From the NCBI GenBank assembly GCA_026397855.1, contig JAPLUA010000491.1, positions 1 to 6,263 of the forward strand: a stretch of 6,263 nucleotides of DNA, given 5' to 3'. A program made the translations under genes and the position numbers. Shown here one piece after another: positions 5,727-6,263 of the stretch (the first letter of the stretch is position 1; each line of letters begins with the position of its first letter). This DNA is from Verrucomicrobiota bacterium (GTDB lineage: Bacteria > Verrucomicrobiota > Verrucomicrobiia > Limisphaerales > UBA8199). The notes below the pieces were generated by a model, which saw nothing but the letters and a program-made list of their open reading frames with translations, had not been told where the DNA came from and did no database searches.

Positions 5727-6263
5727 ATGTGCAAGATTATGTCAATGTCGCTTTTGGCCCGTAGAGCGCTGGTTTGCCTGTGCCTGGCCGCAGCCGCTCC
5801 GGTTGTTGTCTGGGGCCAGACCAATTACGTCACGAACGGCTTCGAATACCCGATCGCCGGCACTCTGGCGCAGGACCAGACCCATCCCCAACTCGGCCTC
5901 AGCCCCTCTGGGGGTTACCTGGTCTGGCAGGATAATATTACGGACGGCGACCATTTGGGCGTCAGCGCCCTGCGCTTGGATAGTGGCTTCTCCGGTGTGC
6001 TTTCCCCGTTTCGCGTCAACTCCATCGGCGCTGACGATCAGGAGAACCCGCAGGTTTCCCTGCTCAAAGGCGGCGGGGCGGCCTTTGTGTGGCAGGGAGG
6101 AAAGCAGGGATTTCAGCGCATCTACGCCCGGTTCCTGTCCGCAGCCAATACCTGGCTGGGGACGGATGTGAAGGTCAACACATTCAACGCCAACTCCCAG
6201 ATCAACCCGGTGATCACGACCCTTGCCAACGGGAACGTGGTGGTAGCCTGGGCCAGCTTCAAC
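5727..6263 (+). CDS. Exported repeat protein, N-terminal part (3' end outside window), function unknown
   Basis: From ATG 5727 the frame stays open for 179 codons to the right edge. The start reads MCKIMSMSLLARRALVCLCL, then AAAAPVVVWG, a Sec-type signal peptide with likely cleavage near residues 30-31. ATGs at 5739 and 5745 are in-frame alternatives; no start has a good ribosome binding site. The mature part holds a degenerate repeat with a period of about 53 residues: HPQLGLSPSGGYLVWQDN (53-70), NPQVSLLKGGGAAFVWQGG (107-125) and NPVITTLANGNVVVAWASF (160-178). The pattern [HN]P, hydrophobic strand, Gly-rich turn, VWQ/AW suggests a beta-propeller or similar beta-repeat protein, probably large. 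I recall similar exported proteins of unknown function in Verrucomicrobiota genomes. The gene begins 24 nt after the secretin stop, so it may be co-transcribed and its product may be exported or displayed with the machine; that link is inference. The overlapping frame at 5803-6171 is a shadow. Confidence 0.8.
   Translation, partial: MCKIMSMSLLARRALVCLCLAAAAPVVVWGQTNYVTNGFEYPIAGTLAQDQTHPQLGLSPSGGYLVWQDNITDGDHLGVSALRLDSGFSGVLSPFRVNSIGADDQENPQVSLLKGGGAAFVWQGGKQGFQRIYARFLSAANTWLGTDVKVNTFNANSQINPVITTLANGNVVVAWASFN
5883..6263 (+). repeat. Three degenerate protein repeats of about 53 residues
   Basis: Within the exported protein, units begin at codons 5883 (HPQLGLS), 6045 (NPQVSLL) and 6204 (NPVITTL), 54 and 53 codons apart. 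Each pairs a proline-led strand with a Gly-rich turn and a second strand ending in VWQ or VAW. The third unit is cut by the window edge. The repeat shows at the protein level only; the DNA copies have diverged. Confidence 0.65.

Noticed and set aside
5711..5791. 11-base direct repeat TGCCTGGCCGC at 5711-5721 and 5781-5791
   Set aside because: One copy is in the gap and the other encodes part of the signal peptide. It is short, GC-rich and has no flanking symmetry, so chance is the simplest explanation.
5803..6171. 122-codon complete plus-strand frame near the right edge
   Set aside because: The frame starting at 5727 overlaps it and has a signal peptide and an internal protein repeat. The 122-codon product is Arg/Ser/Pro-rich and looks like an out-of-frame reading.

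Overview
The window looks like a piece of a GC-rich bacterial chromosome, most likely from the phylum Verrucomicrobiota. The main reason is the gene set and order: PilM/PilN, then an Amuc_1100-like protein, a second small membrane-anchored protein, and a large secretin. This matches, from memory, the Amuc_1101-1100-1099-1098 cluster of Akkermansia muciniphila, though no alignment could be run. The high GC content and Ala/Pro/Gly-rich proteins suggest a free-living relative (for example Pedosphaera- or Limisphaera-like) rather than Akkermansia itself; that placement is inference.

Layout, all on the + strand: (1) 2-994, the 3' part of a PilM-PilN fusion gene cut by the left edge; (2) 996-2057, an Amuc_1100-like, PilO-like bitopic protein; (3) 2059-2868, a bitopic beta-rich protein in the PilP/GspC position; (4) 2919-5702, a 927-residue secretin with a signal peptide, TPR-like N-terminus, STN/N-type domains, a glycine-rich insert and a complete secretin C-terminus; (5) 5727 to the right edge, the 5' part of an exported protein with a repeat of about 53 residues. 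The first three genes are separated by single bases (TAG-T-ATG and TGA-C-ATG). Gaps of 50 and 24 nt precede the last two, so all five could be one transcript. No stretch over 300 bases lacks a gene. I see no RNA gene, CRISPR array, insertion sequence, convincing promoter or terminator.

Working together (inference from the families): the cytoplasmic PilM part, joined covalently to the PilN transmembrane part, would form the inner-membrane alignment platform with the Amuc_1100-like protein. The third protein would bridge the periplasm, and the secretin would form the outer-membrane channel of a type IV pilus or type II secretion-like machine. Motor ATPases, the PilC/GspF platform protein, prepilin peptidase and pilins are not in the window. 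The last gene encodes an exported protein that could be a substrate or surface partner, or merely a neighbour.

Points most worth a second look are the PilM-PilN fusion, low-complexity inserts in three neighbouring envelope proteins, in-frame GGC tracts in the secretin, a possible tandem module in the third protein, and the repeat-containing exported protein at the right edge.
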